Shown: positions 62,323 to 64,000 of the stretch, in pieces
Layout: each line of letters begins with the position of its first letter
Numbering within the stretch: the stretch's first letter is position 1
DNA from: JAKFWF01 sp963732635
GTDB taxonomy: Bacteria > Pseudomonadota > Alphaproteobacteria > Rhizobiales > Hyphomicrobiaceae
Assembly (NCBI GenBank): GCA_963732635.1
Contig: CAVTAL010000019.1
Coordinates: 62,001 to 126,000 of the forward strand
DNA: 64,000 nt
Reading direction: 5' to 3'
Notes under the pieces: model-generated
What the model was told of the DNA's origin: nothing
The model's input: the letters and a program-made list of their open reading frames with translations, nothing else
Database searches by the model: none
Made by a program: the position numbers and the translations under genes

Positions 62323-62880
62323 ATGGCCGAACATCGTTTCGATTCCACTTTGCAGGGAGTTCCGTTCATGGGGGCCACCGCCGCGCCGTTCGTTTCCGAC
62401 ACCCAATTGACCGAGGCCGACTTCCAGCGATTGGCCGCTCGCCCTGGCTTTGACTTGTTTCGTGCCCGCAAAATCGGATTTGTGGCTGCAACCCGTGCAA
62501 CGGCACAACAATTTGTCGAAACCCGATGGAACGGTTGCGAATCATCCAACACCGCCGAGCCCGGCGACTGGATCGCCACCAATCTGTCGGCGGCGCGTCA
62601 ACCGTTGCGCGATGGCGACGGCAATCTCAATACCTACGTCATCCGCGCCGACAAATTTCCCGCACTCTACGAACCGCTCGGCACCAACAGCGAACTTGGG
62701 CCGGTGTTCAAGGCTCGCGCCAGCGTGCGGGCGCTGCGGTTGCCCGCCGGGTTTGACATCCTGGCACCGTGGGGCGAGCGGCAGACAGCGCCGAGCGGCC
62801 TGCTCATTCTCAACGGAGACGAAGTCTACGGTATTGCCACCGAGCCATTCGAACAGACGTATGAAGTGGTATCGGACTAA
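62323..62880 (+). CDS. PGDYG-like hypothetical protein
   Basis: A 185-residue soluble protein. It holds the text GDWIATNLSAARQPL ... YVIRADKFPALYEP and ends LLILNGDEVYGIATEPFEQTYEVV. A GD-x-I ... F-x-x-x-YE arrangement occurs in PGDYG-type domains, seen twice here, which suggests a tandem arrangement. No catalytic role is known. The start is uncertain (62323 or 62368). Its TAA overlaps the stop of the convergent enolase-family gene in CTAA at 62877-62880. Confidence 0.6.
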   Translation: MAEHRFDSTLQGVPFMGATAAPFVSDTQLTEADFQRLAARPGFDLFRARKIGFVAATRATAQQFVETRWNGCESSNTAEPGDWIATNLSAARQPLRDGDGNLNTYVIRADKFPALYEPLGTNSELGPVFKARASVRALRLPAGFDILAPWGERQTAPSGLLILNGDEVYGIATEPFEQTYEVVSD

Positions 62881-64000
62881 CTGCGCGCCCCCGTCTCGAA
62901 GCCGCCGATGCGGCAGTCCTTGAGGATTTCGGGCTTGAATGCGAGGCCGTGGCCGGGCGCCTCGGATGGCTTGATCATGCCGTTGACCGGAATTGACGGC
63001 GTCACCCACAGGTCGTCGTTCCAGTCCATGTATTCGAGGTAGCTGGCGTTCGGGATCGAGGCATTGATCTGCACCATCAGTTCGTGGAAGCAGTGCGGCG
63101 CGATTGAAATGCCCCAGGTGTCGGCGACGGCCGCGATCTTGCGCAACTCGGTCAGGCCGCCGCGCATCGGGTCGGGTTGCAGGATCGGCGTCGAAGGGTG
63201 CTCGAAGAACGGACGCAAATCATAACGGGTGAAGTGGCTCTCGCCGCCGACGATGCGGGTCTTCAAGCGCTGCCGCGACGCGCCGGTAGCCGGCGAAGTC
63301 CTCGCAGACGACCGGTTCTTCCATCCAGTAGATGTCGCAGTCGTCGAAGTGGTGGCCGGCCTGGATCGCGGTGTCGGCGGTCCAGCCCATGTTGACGTCG
63401 ATCATGATCTCGATGTCGGGGCCAAGCGCGTCACGCATCGCCTGGACGTTCTTGACGTCCTCGCGCCAGGGCCGGATGTGCGCCGCCTGCATCTTGATCG
63501 CGGCGAAACCTTGCGCGGTGAACTCCTTGGCGCGCGCGATCATGCCGTCGCCGCCAAGGCCCCGCCAGCAACCCGAACCGTAGGCTGGCACGGCGTCGTG
63601 GCAGTGGCCCCACAGCCGATGCAGCGGCAGGCCCGCGCGTTTTCCCACGATGTCCCACAGCGCGATATCGACGGCGGAAAGGGCGAACGTCGCGATGCCG
63701 CCGCGGCCGAGCCAGTAGGTGCTCTTCCACAGCGTCTGCCAGATGGCTTCGATGTCGGTGGCGTCGCGGCCGATGATCTTCGGCGCGATCATTTCCTTCA
63801 GGCACATGTCGAGTGTCGCGATGCCGCCCGACAGCGGCTGCAGATAGCCCATGCCGGTAATTCCGGCCTTGGTCATCACTTCGAGGATCAAAAGCTCGCG
63901 CCGCGTCGGCGGCATGATGCCGTTGGCTGGCGGCGGACCATTCCATGGCACGCCGATGAGCGTGGTCTTGAGGCCGGTGATCGTGGTGTCGGACCTGGGT
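62877..64000 (-). CDS. Enolase-superfamily (mandelate racemase/MLE) protein, 5' end outside window, one frame break
   Basis: The C-terminal 370 or so residues of an acid-sugar dehydratase or racemase type enzyme. The frame is open to the window end (SDTTITGLKTTLIGVPWNG). Catalytic parts: AAIKMQAA (Lys base), the metal ligands in IMIDVNMGW and WMEEPV, VGGES, and the His in SIAPHCFHELM. One extra base at 63265-63266 shifts the frame between YRRVAAAL and KTRIVGGES. Deleting it restores the family pattern. The substrate is unknown. Confidence 0.87.

Overview
The window reads as chromosomal DNA of a high-GC alphaproteobacterium of the order Hyphomicrobiales, probably close to the Nitrobacteraceae/Xanthobacteraceae. 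Supporting signs are the 4.5S RNA - dnaX - ybaB - recR order, yajC-secD-secF followed by homologues of mitochondrial complex I assembly factors, a DnaX with a degenerate zinc module, a rhizobial-type porin, and the alpha-E / permuted ATP-grasp / transglutaminase operon. I saw no rRNA, tRNA, CRISPR array, insertion sequence or phage genes.

Layout. 1-1505: 3' end of a porin and a cytochrome b561. 1750-4908: two secreted proteins (a transglycosylase-like protein and an SGNH hydrolase). 4944-9814 (minus): yajC-secD-secF, an NDUFAF3-like protein, a PuuD-like membrane protein and an NDUFAF6-like pseudo-prenyltransferase. 10131-12215: nuoE and nuoF with a 55-residue membrane protein between them and without the rest of the nuo operon. 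12258-19495: housekeeping and accessory genes (YeeZ-like SDR, queG, GST, NTF2-like, 2OG oxygenase, AEC carrier, cupin, MFS). 19867-28496: L,D-transpeptidase, AbrB and CNT transporters, AsmA, AdoMet decarboxylase, PdeM phosphoesterase. 28705-31684: SRP RNA, dnaX, ybaB, recR. 31915-36524: ATP-grasp/alpha-E/transglutaminase operon and a lytic transglycosylase. 36622-37342: a higBA-type toxin-antitoxin pair with a candidate operator. 37410-43164: pncB, then an island with methyltransferase, small flippase-like protein, GT-C-like membrane protein and a GtrB/DPM1-like GT2. 43864-46785: cold shock protein, a small conserved protein, DUF482 GNAT, M48 protease. 46862-60189: a catabolic block with a TRAP transporter, Ldh-type dehydrogenase, SDR, a three-part flavin/[2Fe-2S] amine dehydrogenase and a complete dipeptide/opine-type ABC importer. 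60186-64000: CHASE2 and FecR-like pair, a PGDYG-like protein, and an enolase-superfamily enzyme cut by the window end.

The genes of 48-60 kb look like one uptake-and-oxidation module for an amino-acid-, opine- or peptide-like compound. The 39-43 kb island has the parts of a polyprenyl-linked (Gtr-type) surface-glycan modification system. The nuoEF/NDUFAF-like/secDF neighbourhood places NADH-dehydrogenase subunits beside candidate assembly factors and membrane-insertion machinery.

Quality warning. Eight genes carry about thirteen frame breaks, and nearly all of them are single extra bases, often in short homopolymers. One lies in secD, which should be essential. I read most of them as sequence or assembly errors, not pseudogenes, and annotate these genes across the breaks.
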